A stretch of 18,577 bases of DNA, from assembly GCA_016839425.1 (NCBI GenBank), contig JAEOUI010000124.1, positions 1 to 18,577 on the forward strand. The letters run 5' to 3'. The DNA is from Promethearchaeota archaeon. GTDB taxonomy: Archaea; Asgardarchaeota; Lokiarchaeia; Sigynarchaeales; SOKP01. The stretch's first letter is position 1. Each line of letters starts with the position of its first letter. The position numbers were made by a program, and so were the translations under genes. Below, piece after piece: positions 6,677 through 13,869 of the stretch. Below the pieces are notes generated by a model. It saw only the letters and a program-made list of their open reading frames with translations, searched no databases and was not told where the DNA came from.

Positions 6677-7035
6677 TAAGTAATATTATTAGTTTAATAT
6701 CTATTTCAATTGATTTTTTGTTTAAAAACAAATATAACATTATTATTATTAAAGATCTTAAGAAATTATGAGTGAAATTAGTAAATATGCAGTCTCTATA
6801 TTTTCAAATATTTAGTGGAATAAAGGATTTTAAGCTCATTAAGCTCTTAATAGAATAACTTTAAATTGAAGAAAATAAAATAACTAATATCAAAAAAAGG
6901 TATAAAATTAACCATAATAAGGAATTAATAATTTTCTTATTTCAGCTCACGGGACACGACAAAATTATGCACCGTTAGCCCATAATTTTTTATTAAATAA
7001 ACATTTTAATTAGTACGAAACAAGGTTGAAGAATC
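6677..7035 (+). other. Intergenic region upstream of the anaerobic ribonucleotide reductase gene
   Basis: 359 bases with no credible ORF. Visible: a direct repeat TTAAGCTC (6830-6837 and 6839-6846) followed by TTAA; a TATA-like GGTATAAAATT at about 6899-6909; an unusually GC-rich patch (about 6945-6980) in very AT-rich DNA; a perfect inverted repeat (6961-6989); a second TATA-like stretch at about 6991-7000. Depending on which TATA is used, the inverted repeat is either an operator or part of a structured 5' leader. Confidence 0.55.
6961..6989 (+). repeat. Inverted repeat AAAATTATG-N11-CATAATTTT before nrdD
   Basis: Nine bases on each side are perfectly complementary around an 11-base loop CACCGTTAGCC, and the right arm runs into a T tract (to 6990). 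The half-sites are centred 20 bp apart, two helical turns, as expected for a dimeric regulator. As RNA it would be a nine-pair hairpin followed by U residues, like an attenuator. Both readings are inference. Confidence 0.45.
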
Positions 7036-9159
7036 GTGTTAATAGATCCAGACTCAGAAATTTCAAGGGAAAAAAAGATGAGAAACAAGTTTTTGAATAA
7101 TTTACTTCCTAGAGTGTTTAGAACGGAGGGAGACGTAGTCGAGTTTAATCCACTTAAAATTGAGCAAAGTATTGCGAAAGAAACAGGAATGAATAAAGAT
7201 TCTGCTTCTGATATAACGGAATTGGTTGTAAGAAGGATAATCTCTTCAGGAATTAAATTTCTTTCAGGACCACACATCAGAGAGATTGTATGTTCCATCC
7301 TTTCAGAGCAGCATTTTGAAGAAGAAAGAAAACTTTATACTAGAATTGGAATGCCCCTTATGGATTACGAGGATTTATTAGAACACGGTGTTGACGAAAA
7401 CGCAAACCAAGATATGAATCCTGAGAGCATTCATCATTGGGCCGCAAATAGAATATCCAACGAATATGCACTCTTAAGATTATTGGATTCAGAAGAGTCT
7501 CGAGCACACCTATATGGTGATATTCATATCCACATGCTTAGATATTTCGATCTAAGACCTTTTTGTCAAGAATGGGACCCTCGAATGATTCTTGAAAATG
7601 GTTTACCGCCAGTAGATAGTTGGCCTCATTGTAACAAATCGGGACCTGCCGGAAGCCTAAGAGTTGCGGTAACTCATCTTGCAAAGTGGTTGGGTATTAT
7701 TCAGGGAGAATTTTCAGGAGGGCAAGGATATGACTATATAACAACTTTTTTAGCTCCTTATGCTCGAGGCTTGAGTAAAAGAGAAATAGAACAATCAATG
7801 CAATGTCTAATATTTGAGACAAATCAGATCTTTGCAGCTAGAGGAGGTCAAGTACCATTTACATCCATATCATGCACGCCAACCATACCCGAGGGTTTAA
7901 TTAACATACCCGCCATTGGACCTCACGGAAAAATAATAGGAACATATGGCGATTATAAAGATGAATGTCTCGAGCTATTTGATACTTTAACAGATGTATA
8001 CATAAAAGGAGATCATAACGGTCGTCTTTTTGCGTTTCCAAAACATGAAATTAAAATTAAAAAGGAATGGTTAAAAGAATTCGAACCATCCTATTTGAAA
8101 TTAATGGAAGAAGCCGTAACTATGGGCACTCCTTATTTCTTGAATATGTGTCCTGAATGGATGCCAGACGAGATTCATAGCCAATGTTGCCGAAAGTTTT
8201 TAAGCGGAAACGAGATTATTAGCCGATGTATTCTCGATCCTGAAAAAAGAAAAAATGCCAATGTATGGGAAAATTATGTAACGATTGGTTCTTTACAATC
8301 CGTTAGCTTGAATTTACCACGTTATGCTTATCAATCTAAAAATATTGACGATTATTTAAAGATTCTCGACGATAATATGGAATTATCAGCAAAGATATTA
8401 ACAAAAAAGTGGTTATTAATGGAAAAAAGGTTAAAATCAGGTCATTTACCTTTATGTGCTGGTACGATTAAAGGTGCTCCAATTTTTAACCTTAAAGACC
8501 AAAACCTTTCCATCGGTTTTACGGGTTTAAATGAGGCCATACAGAGTTTAACAGGTCAAGAACTTCACGAATCTGATGATGCATACAATATGGGAAAAAG
8601 AATACTCAACTATATGGTTGCTAAATGCAATTCAATGACAGATCGAGACGGAAAATCATATTCGTTATGGGAGCAACCCGGAGAATCGAGTTCAAATAGA
8701 TTAGCAAAACTTGATTTAAAACATTTTCCAAAGAAAGCAATAGTGCAATCTTCAGGGTCTTCTGCGTATTATACTAATTCTAGTCATTTTAGGTATGACG
8801 CCAATATTCCATTATCAGAAAGAATAAAGAAACAAGGTGATCTTCACCCCATTGTTAGCGGCGGCGTCATTACACATATTTGGCTTGGCGAACAAAAACC
8901 TGACATTCAAGGCTTATGGGATCTTACAAAAAGCATTTGTCTTAATACTAATACGGCATATTTCGCCTATACAACAGATTTTATATTTTGTCCATCTTGT
9001 CGAAAAATGTTCCGAGGAAGTCAATTCAAATGTCCTCAATGCTCTTCACTAGATGTAAAGGTTTATTCAAGGGTTACGGGATATTATAGCGAAGTTAATA
9101 GATATAATGCGGGAAAAAAAGCAGAATGGAACTCAAGAAAGAGAGAAAATATAATTTAA
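7036..9159 (+). CDS. nrdD: Anaerobic (class III) ribonucleoside-triphosphate reductase
   Basis: NrdD reduces ribonucleotides to deoxyribonucleotides for DNA synthesis without oxygen, using a glycyl radical installed by an activase. The 707-residue protein has an N-terminal ATP-cone allosteric domain (about 24-110, LPRVFRTEGDVVEFNPLKIE), the 10-stranded barrel with a candidate active-site Cys280 in SISCTPTIP, a zinc site near the end (C652, C655, C666, C669: CPSCRKMF and KCPQC) and the glycyl-radical motif RVTGYY with Gly682, followed by NRYNAGKKAEW. All key residues are present. The start is taken as GTG 7036; ATG 7078 is an alternative that also keeps the ATP cone. The NrdG activase is not adjacent. 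The neighbour downstream is convergent. Confidence 0.96.
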   Translation: MLIDPDSEISREKKMRNKFLNNLLPRVFRTEGDVVEFNPLKIEQSIAKETGMNKDSASDITELVVRRIISSGIKFLSGPHIREIVCSILSEQHFEEERKLYTRIGMPLMDYEDLLEHGVDENANQDMNPESIHHWAANRISNEYALLRLLDSEESRAHLYGDIHIHMLRYFDLRPFCQEWDPRMILENGLPPVDSWPHCNKSGPAGSLRVAVTHLAKWLGIIQGEFSGGQGYDYITTFLAPYARGLSKREIEQSMQCLIFETNQIFAARGGQVPFTSISCTPTIPEGLINIPAIGPHGKIIGTYGDYKDECLELFDTLTDVYIKGDHNGRLFAFPKHEIKIKKEWLKEFEPSYLKLMEEAVTMGTPYFLNMCPEWMPDEIHSQCCRKFLSGNEIISRCILDPEKRKNANVWENYVTIGSLQSVSLNLPRYAYQSKNIDDYLKILDDNMELSAKILTKKWLLMEKRLKSGHLPLCAGTIKGAPIFNLKDQNLSIGFTGLNEAIQSLTGQELHESDDAYNMGKRILNYMVAKCNSMTDRDGKSYSLWEQPGESSSNRLAKLDLKHFPKKAIVQSSGSSAYYTNSSHFRYDANIPLSERIKKQGDLHPIVSGGVITHIWLGEQKPDIQGLWDLTKSICLNTNTAYFAYTTDFIFCPSCRKMFRGSQFKCPQCSSLDVKVYSRVTGYYSEVNRYNAGKKAEWNSRKRENII

Positions 9160-9346
9160 TATATAGGTTCCAAAAATAGATACAGGAAGAATTGGCTAGT
9201 TTTTCAAAACCCGTCACATATAAGAATTAACCATTCCCATACATTGATTTAAATAAAAGACAATTTGAAATTCTATTATATCATCTTCTCAAGGAGAGAA
9301 TTAAGAAAGGAGAATATAAAAAAAAAATACAATTTCCTTCTAAGGA

Positions 9347-10612
9347 TCAGAGATTGGATAGTTTTTTACCTTGTTTAAAGCTTGACATATCTTTATTTAC
9401 ACTTCGCGATTTGAGCATCTCAATAAATCCTTCGATTCTTATTTTCATTTGTTGCCTATCTGAGTCACCAAATGTACCATCTATATGTAATGTTGGAATC
9501 CCTTCGGCATCAAGAGCTTTTTTTACTTTCTGGAATTCGGAATTGAAAGGGTGGCAGAATTCAAGCGCGTTGTAAACAATTCCCTTGATGTTGAAACTGT
9601 ATGCCAAGTTCTTAATGAGGTCAATCCGGGCGTTGTTAGGTGTCCAAATTCCACACGGTATCTTCATATATTTTTCCGCAAGTGCATCAATGATGTCACC
9701 ACTTGTTTCATCGACAAGGCACGCATCCTCGTATTTGAAAAATTTGCGCGCTTGTGAGCAATTATCTTCGGCCACCACTTCCCCACCACACTCTTCAATG
9801 AGCTCATAGTATTTTATTGTGGGCCAGCACACAGGAGCTCCTGCCAACATCAATCTGACTCCATTATAGCCTTCTTTCTTATTAATCCGCTCTTTCATCT
9901 TCGCATTCAGGATTTCCAAGAATATATTAGCGTCACGGATATTGAGGGACAAATCACAAGTGAGTGCATAAAACGAGTCAACCCCCTTGATTGGAGATAG
10001 ATAATGCTCTTTAAGTTTATAATGTTCATATTGCAGTTCTCTGTTTCTGTTGAAAAGGTGAACTGATTCCCGAATTGCCTCATCCGGTATTTTCTTTCCT
10101 AGAAAATCCTCTAGTTGATCGCGTAATCGGTGTATTTCTGATTGAAAATAAGTCAATGCATCAGGTTCATCAAATTTCTTAGGTATATCAAAGATATACA
10201 TGGGTACCATTTGATCCAAATATTCCCAGGTCTTCATCTTGCATTCACAAGGAGCCGGAGCCACAATAAAGTCTGTTTCTTCAAAGAGGGGATCTTCACC
10301 TTGCACCTTCAGGCCAAGGATTGCCTTGGGGATCGGGCAGAAAGTTTTGGGCAGGTACATCTCTCCCGCAGGAAAATCTTTTTCCGAAAAGGCCGCGGCG
10401 GGAAAAGTGTATAGAACATCAGCAGCATCAAGTATCTCTCGGGGAGGAAACATACAAAAGAAACCTAAGAGCTTCTTTCCAGTCCGCTTCTTTTCCTCGA
10501 TTATTTGTTGGGGTCGTTGAGATAAGGCTTGTTTCAACCATTCCATTAGGTCTTCAACGCTTGAAAGTGATCTTAGCTTTTTTACTATCTTCTCATCTAT
10601 TATGCAATCCAT
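9347..10612 (-). CDS. 2-hydroxyacyl-CoA dehydratase family iron-sulfur protein (possible double-cubane DccP-like)
   Basis: A 421-residue member of the HgdB/BcrC/YjiM family: iron-sulfur proteins that take an electron from an ATP-driven activase. Motifs in order: LLGFFCMFPPREI (C53), KTFCPIPKAILG (C92), FIVAPAPCECKMKTW (C122, C124), LMLAGAPVCWPTI (C262), GEVVAEDNCSQARKFF (C285), ALEFCHPFN (C353), and the C-terminal IRIEGFIEML. One large subunit is encoded, not the two of true dehydratases, so a homodimeric double-cubane protein like Carboxydothermus DccP or E. coli YjiM is the likelier type; the substrate is unknown. ATG 10612 is chosen: AAGGAGG lies 8 bases upstream, and the activase stop ends one base before. 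A TTG at 10651 would overlap the activase. GC content is clearly above the neighbours, suggesting transfer. Confidence 0.9.
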   Translation of the reverse strand: MDCIIDEKIVKKLRSLSSVEDLMEWLKQALSQRPQQIIEEKKRTGKKLLGFFCMFPPREILDAADVLYTFPAAAFSEKDFPAGEMYLPKTFCPIPKAILGLKVQGEDPLFEETDFIVAPAPCECKMKTWEYLDQMVPMYIFDIPKKFDEPDALTYFQSEIHRLRDQLEDFLGKKIPDEAIRESVHLFNRNRELQYEHYKLKEHYLSPIKGVDSFYALTCDLSLNIRDANIFLEILNAKMKERINKKEGYNGVRLMLAGAPVCWPTIKYYELIEECGGEVVAEDNCSQARKFFKYEDACLVDETSGDIIDALAEKYMKIPCGIWTPNNARIDLIKNLAYSFNIKGIVYNALEFCHPFNSEFQKVKKALDAEGIPTLHIDGTFGDSDRQQMKIRIEGFIEMLKSRSVNKDMSSFKQGKKLSNL

Positions 10613-10613
10613 T

Positions 10614-11489
10614 TTAATTTCCTCCTTGTAAATAAAAACTATCTCTCGCAATCAGTGCTGCTCCTAATGCTCCAGTAATTTGAGGATCATACTCCGATTG
10701 AGCAAATTTGATTCCAAGAACCTTCTCCAAGGCAGATTTTACGCCCGAATTTTTTGCCACGCCTCCTACGAAAAGCACATCATTCTCTAATCCAATTTTT
10801 TTAGCCATATTTCCTACTCTTAATGCAATCGCTTGGTGTAGACCTGCAGAAATGTCGTCTGTCTTTGCGCCAGAAGCTATGAGAGAAATCACTTCTGTCT
10901 CGGCAAATACAGTACAAGTATTGTTAATCATACAGGGTTTGATCGAGTTCAAGGAAACTGGTCCTAATTCTTCTAGATCAACCTCCAGAGCATTTGCCAT
11001 AACTTCTAAAAATCGCCCAGTTCCAGCAGCACACTTATCATTCATTGCAAAATCCAACATGTTACCTTCACTATCTAATTTAATCACCTTGCTATCTTGG
11101 CCTCCAATATCGATGACAGTCCTAACCATTGGGTTGAGCCAATGCGCACCCTTTGCATGACATGTGAGTTCAGTAACAGTTTTATTGACAAAATCAAGAG
11201 CCACGCGTCCATAACCCGTTCCCACTGTGAAAGATATTTCGTCTTGACAGATATTAGACGCTTCAAGAGCTTTTTTTAAGGTCTTTTTAGCTGCTTTACC
11301 TGGATTTGAACGAGAATCCTCAATTGACCAGGAAAGTATCTCTTTATCATTTAAAATAACCGCTTTTGTTACCAACGAACCCACATCTAATCCTACGAAT
11401 AACTTTACCTTATGGATATTTTGGCCATAAGATCGTAAGCTATTATATTGGAGATTTTGTTTGTTATTGATATTAATTTTTTCTACCAT
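10614..11489 (-). CDS. ATP-dependent activase (archerase) of the 2-hydroxyacyl-CoA dehydratase type, BadF/BadG/HgdC family
   Basis: This homodimeric ASKHA-fold ATPase carries one [4Fe-4S] cluster between subunits and fires low-potential electrons into its partner on ATP hydrolysis. Over 291 residues it shows GLDVGSLVTKA (33-43, phosphate binding), VGTGYGR (89-95), DIGGQD (127-132), NDKCAAGTGRFLE (cluster Cys153), NNTCTVFAETEVISL (cluster Cys192), VGGVAKNSGV (241-250) and GALGAAL. All catalytic and cluster residues are present. The N terminus is about 28 residues longer than usual before the first strand; no better internal ATG exists. The dehydratase-family gene follows after one base, so the two form an operon and translation is probably coupled. 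Confidence 0.94.
   Translation of the reverse strand: MVEKININNKQNLQYNSLRSYGQNIHKVKLFVGLDVGSLVTKAVILNDKEILSWSIEDSRSNPGKAAKKTLKKALEASNICQDEISFTVGTGYGRVALDFVNKTVTELTCHAKGAHWLNPMVRTVIDIGGQDSKVIKLDSEGNMLDFAMNDKCAAGTGRFLEVMANALEVDLEELGPVSLNSIKPCMINNTCTVFAETEVISLIASGAKTDDISAGLHQAIALRVGNMAKKIGLENDVLFVGGVAKNSGVKSALEKVLGIKFAQSEYDPQITGALGAALIARDSFYLQGGN
10618..10626 (-). promoter_or_regulatory. Strong Shine-Dalgarno site of the dehydratase-family gene
   Basis: On the minus strand AAGGAGG lies inside the last codons of the activase gene, about 8 bases before ATG 10612. It decides that start. Such a complete site is unlike most neighbouring genes, which have TATA boxes close to the start codon. Confidence 0.7.
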
Positions 11490-11941
11490 GTATTATAATA
11501 AATGAGATTGGACTTATTAACATTGCTAATATCACCTATCAGTTTCCCTAATATCTAGCTGAGAAAATCACTAATCTTGGATTTATTGTTATAAAATATA
11601 TGTCAAATATATGGATTTTCCTTAATTTTATGCTCTAATTCAACCGTAATAACAATATAATTAAACTTTCCCCTTTTAATGATTATGAATTGAAAGATTA
11701 CAAAGACAATTATTTTATAAAAACCAAATAACAAATTTATTTTTGTGAAAAAAAATTCTTTGTCAATATTGGTTAAGATAATTTTTTTCTTAATTATTTT
11801 TCAATTTCTTATTTTTCTTTTAAGTTTAAAAAAAATCCTAGACCTTAAAATTAATAAAGATCATTACTCACATATTTTTAGAAGATACATTTAAACATTT
11901 TAATAAATTATTTTTTAAAAAAAATTACATTAATAATTATA
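11490..11941. other. Intergenic region between the activase operon and the MazG-like gene
   Basis: 452 bases of very AT-rich DNA between divergent genes. No ORF, tRNA or convincing small RNA is seen. One tandem direct repeat is present: AAATATATG at 11594-11602 and again at 11605-11613, 11 bases apart (about one helical turn), possibly a regulator site. The last 45 bases contain TATA-like TTTAATAAATT (about 11898-11908) for the plus-strand gene. Confidence 0.5.
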
Positions 11942-12256
11942 ATGACTCAACCTAATTCTTTGAAGGATTTCCAAAAAAGAATAGACCAATGGATAATGGA
12001 ACATGGAGGTTATTGGCCCCCTTTATCAATGTTAGCCGCAATAATTGAAGAAATAGGTGAAATAGCCAGAGAGCTCAACAATATTGAGGGATTTAAACCT
12101 TTGAAATCACGAGAAAATGGAGATCTTGGGGAAGAATTAGCAGATTTATTGTATGCAATAGCTTGTTTGGCAAATTATTACAAAATTGACTTAGAAGAAA
12201 AGTTAGACAACACTATATTAAAATATATTAAAAGAGATGCTTCTAGGTTTTCTTAA
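11942..12256 (+). CDS. MazG-like nucleotide pyrophosphohydrolase
   Basis: A 104-residue, all-helical protein with the metal-binding MazG signature: E36/E37 and E40 in IIEEIGEIARE, then E65xxD68 in GEELADLLYAI, 25 residues on, as in the family rule ExxE...ExxD. Such enzymes hydrolyse (d)NTPs to the monophosphate and pyrophosphate and act in nucleotide-pool cleaning. Length is typical for a single-domain MazG or MazG-related (iMazG/RS21-C6-like) protein, with no second domain. It has a polar N terminus and no export signal. The start ATG at 11942 is preceded by only AT-rich sequence with no Shine-Dalgarno site. It is convergent with the next gene. The exact substrate is unknown. Confidence 0.88.
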   Translation: MTQPNSLKDFQKRIDQWIMEHGGYWPPLSMLAAIIEEIGEIARELNNIEGFKPLKSRENGDLGEELADLLYAIACLANYYKIDLEEKLDNTILKYIKRDASRFS

Positions 12257-12279
12257 TTAATTTAAAAACTATTTTTTAT

Positions 12280-12879
12280 CTATATTTCTAGATCATTCCA
12301 ATTTTCAATTTTTATGGTATCTATCGATGTCCCTACCGTCATTGAAATCTCATTTAATCTACTCAGAATTTTCTTGTCAGTAGCATTATTCACATCATAT
12401 ATGAAATATAGTTTTTTTTTTGTCCAATCTTCTTTTTTAAGTTGGTCTATAAGCCTCATACATTTTTTTTTTAACCCCTGAAGTGCGTTTTCTGTCAAAT
12501 TTGGGTTTATTTCTTTATAATCTTCAATAAAAAGGGGTCCACCCGAAGCGATAATGATTCTGGGGTCAATACCAATATTTTTAAACTTTTTTTTTGTTGA
12601 ATTTGCTGATACTAATGCAAGAGTATTTTCATTTAATATTGATAATAATCTTTCCTTTATTGATTGCGTTGTTACTTGTTGATTAAATTCGGTTTGTATT
12701 AAAAGATATTTTTGAAAAAGCGGATTCAGTTTTGCATAAATTAAATTCAACAAATTAAGAAATTTTTTTTTTTGAGACTCATCCAATTTATAATCTGGAA
12801 CAATTTCTCTGATCAATATTTTTATATCAATTAAATCGTTGATTGAAGATAATAAGTCTTTAACTTCTTCAGATTCCAT
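12280..12879 (-). CDS. Hypothetical protein, possibly DUF2100-like
   Basis: A 199-residue soluble protein. The N-terminal half is helical (about 1-85). The C-terminal half looks alpha/beta, with a conserved-looking segment at about residues 103-127 (GIDPRIIIASGGPLFIEDY then KEINPN), followed by LQGLKKKCMRLIDQL and YFIYDVNNATDKKIL. The SGGPL...EDY...NP pattern reminds me of the archaeal DUF2100 family, known mainly from methanogens, but I cannot confirm this. No membrane segment or zinc motif is seen. The ATG at 12879 has a TATA-like AGTATATACT about 33 bases upstream (near 12908-12916), so the leader is very short. Function unknown. Confidence 0.65.
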   Translation of the reverse strand: MESEEVKDLLSSINDLIDIKILIREIVPDYKLDESQKKKFLNLLNLIYAKLNPLFQKYLLIQTEFNQQVTTQSIKERLLSILNENTLALVSANSTKKKFKNIGIDPRIIIASGGPLFIEDYKEINPNLTENALQGLKKKCMRLIDQLKKEDWTKKKLYFIYDVNNATDKKILSRLNEISMTVGTSIDTIKIENWNDLEI

Positions 12880-13040
12880 TATATTTAACTCAATAATTTT
12901 AAGTTAGTATATACTAAATGTAAGATTTTATTTTAAATAAACATGGGTACTAAATTCATAGAGATAAAACAATAAAAATTAATAAGAGAACATATCTAAA
13001 AATGTTAAAATAAACCTTTTAATACTTTAAAAACAAATTC

Positions 13041-13048
13041 TATATAAT
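13041..13048 (+). promoter_or_regulatory. TATA box of the double zinc-ribbon gene
   Basis: TATATAAT is centred about 35 bases before ATG 13080, predicting a leader of only a few bases. No Shine-Dalgarno site is evident. Confidence 0.45.
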
Positions 13049-13079
13049 ACTAAATATTGAAAAATTAAAAAGATAGAGA

Positions 13080-13781
13080 ATGGGAAAAAAACCTTCGTCT
13101 TTAGGAATAAAAACAGCTCGATACTTCACAAAAAAATGTTCTAAATGTACAACAGAATACCCAAATTGGTTTACGAATTGTCCTAAATGTGGTGCTGCTT
13201 GGGACGAAATGAAAGCAAAATCTATCGAAAAAGCGGAAGATTTCGATAAAAATGTCAAGATCGTTGTTAAAATTACTGAAGAAGATTTTGATCAAGGAAT
13301 TCTTGAAGTTAAACTAATTTTTTCTGCCGACCAAGGTAAATCTTGGTATCAAATGAACATGACGAACGAAACAGAACATTATATTGCAAAATTAAGTAAG
13401 GTTCCTAACAATTCAATTATCATTTATTATATCGAATTAATACTTGAGAATGGTGAAAAGATCATAGAGAATAACGAGGGGAAATTTTATTATTATAAAG
13501 TAGGAGAAGTAATAGAAGATTCAAAAGAAGAACCTCCTGAAGCGTATTACGAACAGATGCAAGAAAATATTAAAAGTACTGATTCCCTTCCACAAGATTA
13601 TTTAGATCCTTCACTCGAAAATATTTCAGAAACACAAAGAAAGGATTTATTACAGGATAATCTTACGATTTTTGGAAAACCTCAAACTGAAATCGATTCA
13701 AGTCTTAAAACATGTCCAAACTGTAATTCCAAGGTAAAAAATATGTGGACAACATGTCCAATTTGTGGAAAAGAAATTTAG
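13080..13781 (+). CDS. Protein with N- and C-terminal zinc ribbons flanking a beta-sandwich-like domain
   Basis: A 233-residue protein with a zinc ribbon at each end: C20, C23, C34, C37 (KKCSKCTTEYPNWFTNCPKC) and C212, C215, C226, C229 (CPNCNSKVKNMWTTCPICG). The two ribbons resemble each other (C..C, eight to ten residues with a W, then TNCPKC or TTCPIC). Between them, residues about 57-142 read as an Ig- or E-set-like beta domain (ILEVKLIFSADQGKSWYQM ... IIIYYIELILENGEKI ... GKFYYYKV). An acidic, low-complexity linker covers about 143-208. No catalytic residues, signal peptide or membrane helix are seen, so it is probably a cytoplasmic adaptor. It is convergent with the GTPase gene, whose product also ends in a zinc ribbon. 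Function unknown. Confidence 0.75.
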   Translation: MGKKPSSLGIKTARYFTKKCSKCTTEYPNWFTNCPKCGAAWDEMKAKSIEKAEDFDKNVKIVVKITEEDFDQGILEVKLIFSADQGKSWYQMNMTNETEHYIAKLSKVPNNSIIIYYIELILENGEKIIENNEGKFYYYKVGEVIEDSKEEPPEAYYEQMQENIKSTDSLPQDYLDPSLENISETQRKDLLQDNLTIFGKPQTEIDSSLKTCPNCNSKVKNMWTTCPICGKEI

Positions 13782-13869
13782 ACACATAGATCTTTTCTCT
13801 AATTCTAAGATTATTAAAATATTAGTGATTTTATTGTCACTAAAGTAATGATAAAAAAATTAGAAGAAA

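Noticed and set aside
6830..6850. TTAAGCTC direct repeats as an attachment site or insertion scar
   Set aside because: No integrase, transposase or matching copy is seen; the short AT-rich repeat is not enough evidence.
9354..10617. Several plus-strand ORFs opposite the dehydratase-family gene
   Set aside because: All lie antisense to a gene with clear family motifs and a strong Shine-Dalgarno site; none resembles a known protein.
10613..10651. TTG start at 10651 for the dehydratase-family gene
   Set aside because: It would overlap the activase gene by 38 bases and add a tail not typical of the family; the ATG at 10612 has AAGGAGG at the right distance.
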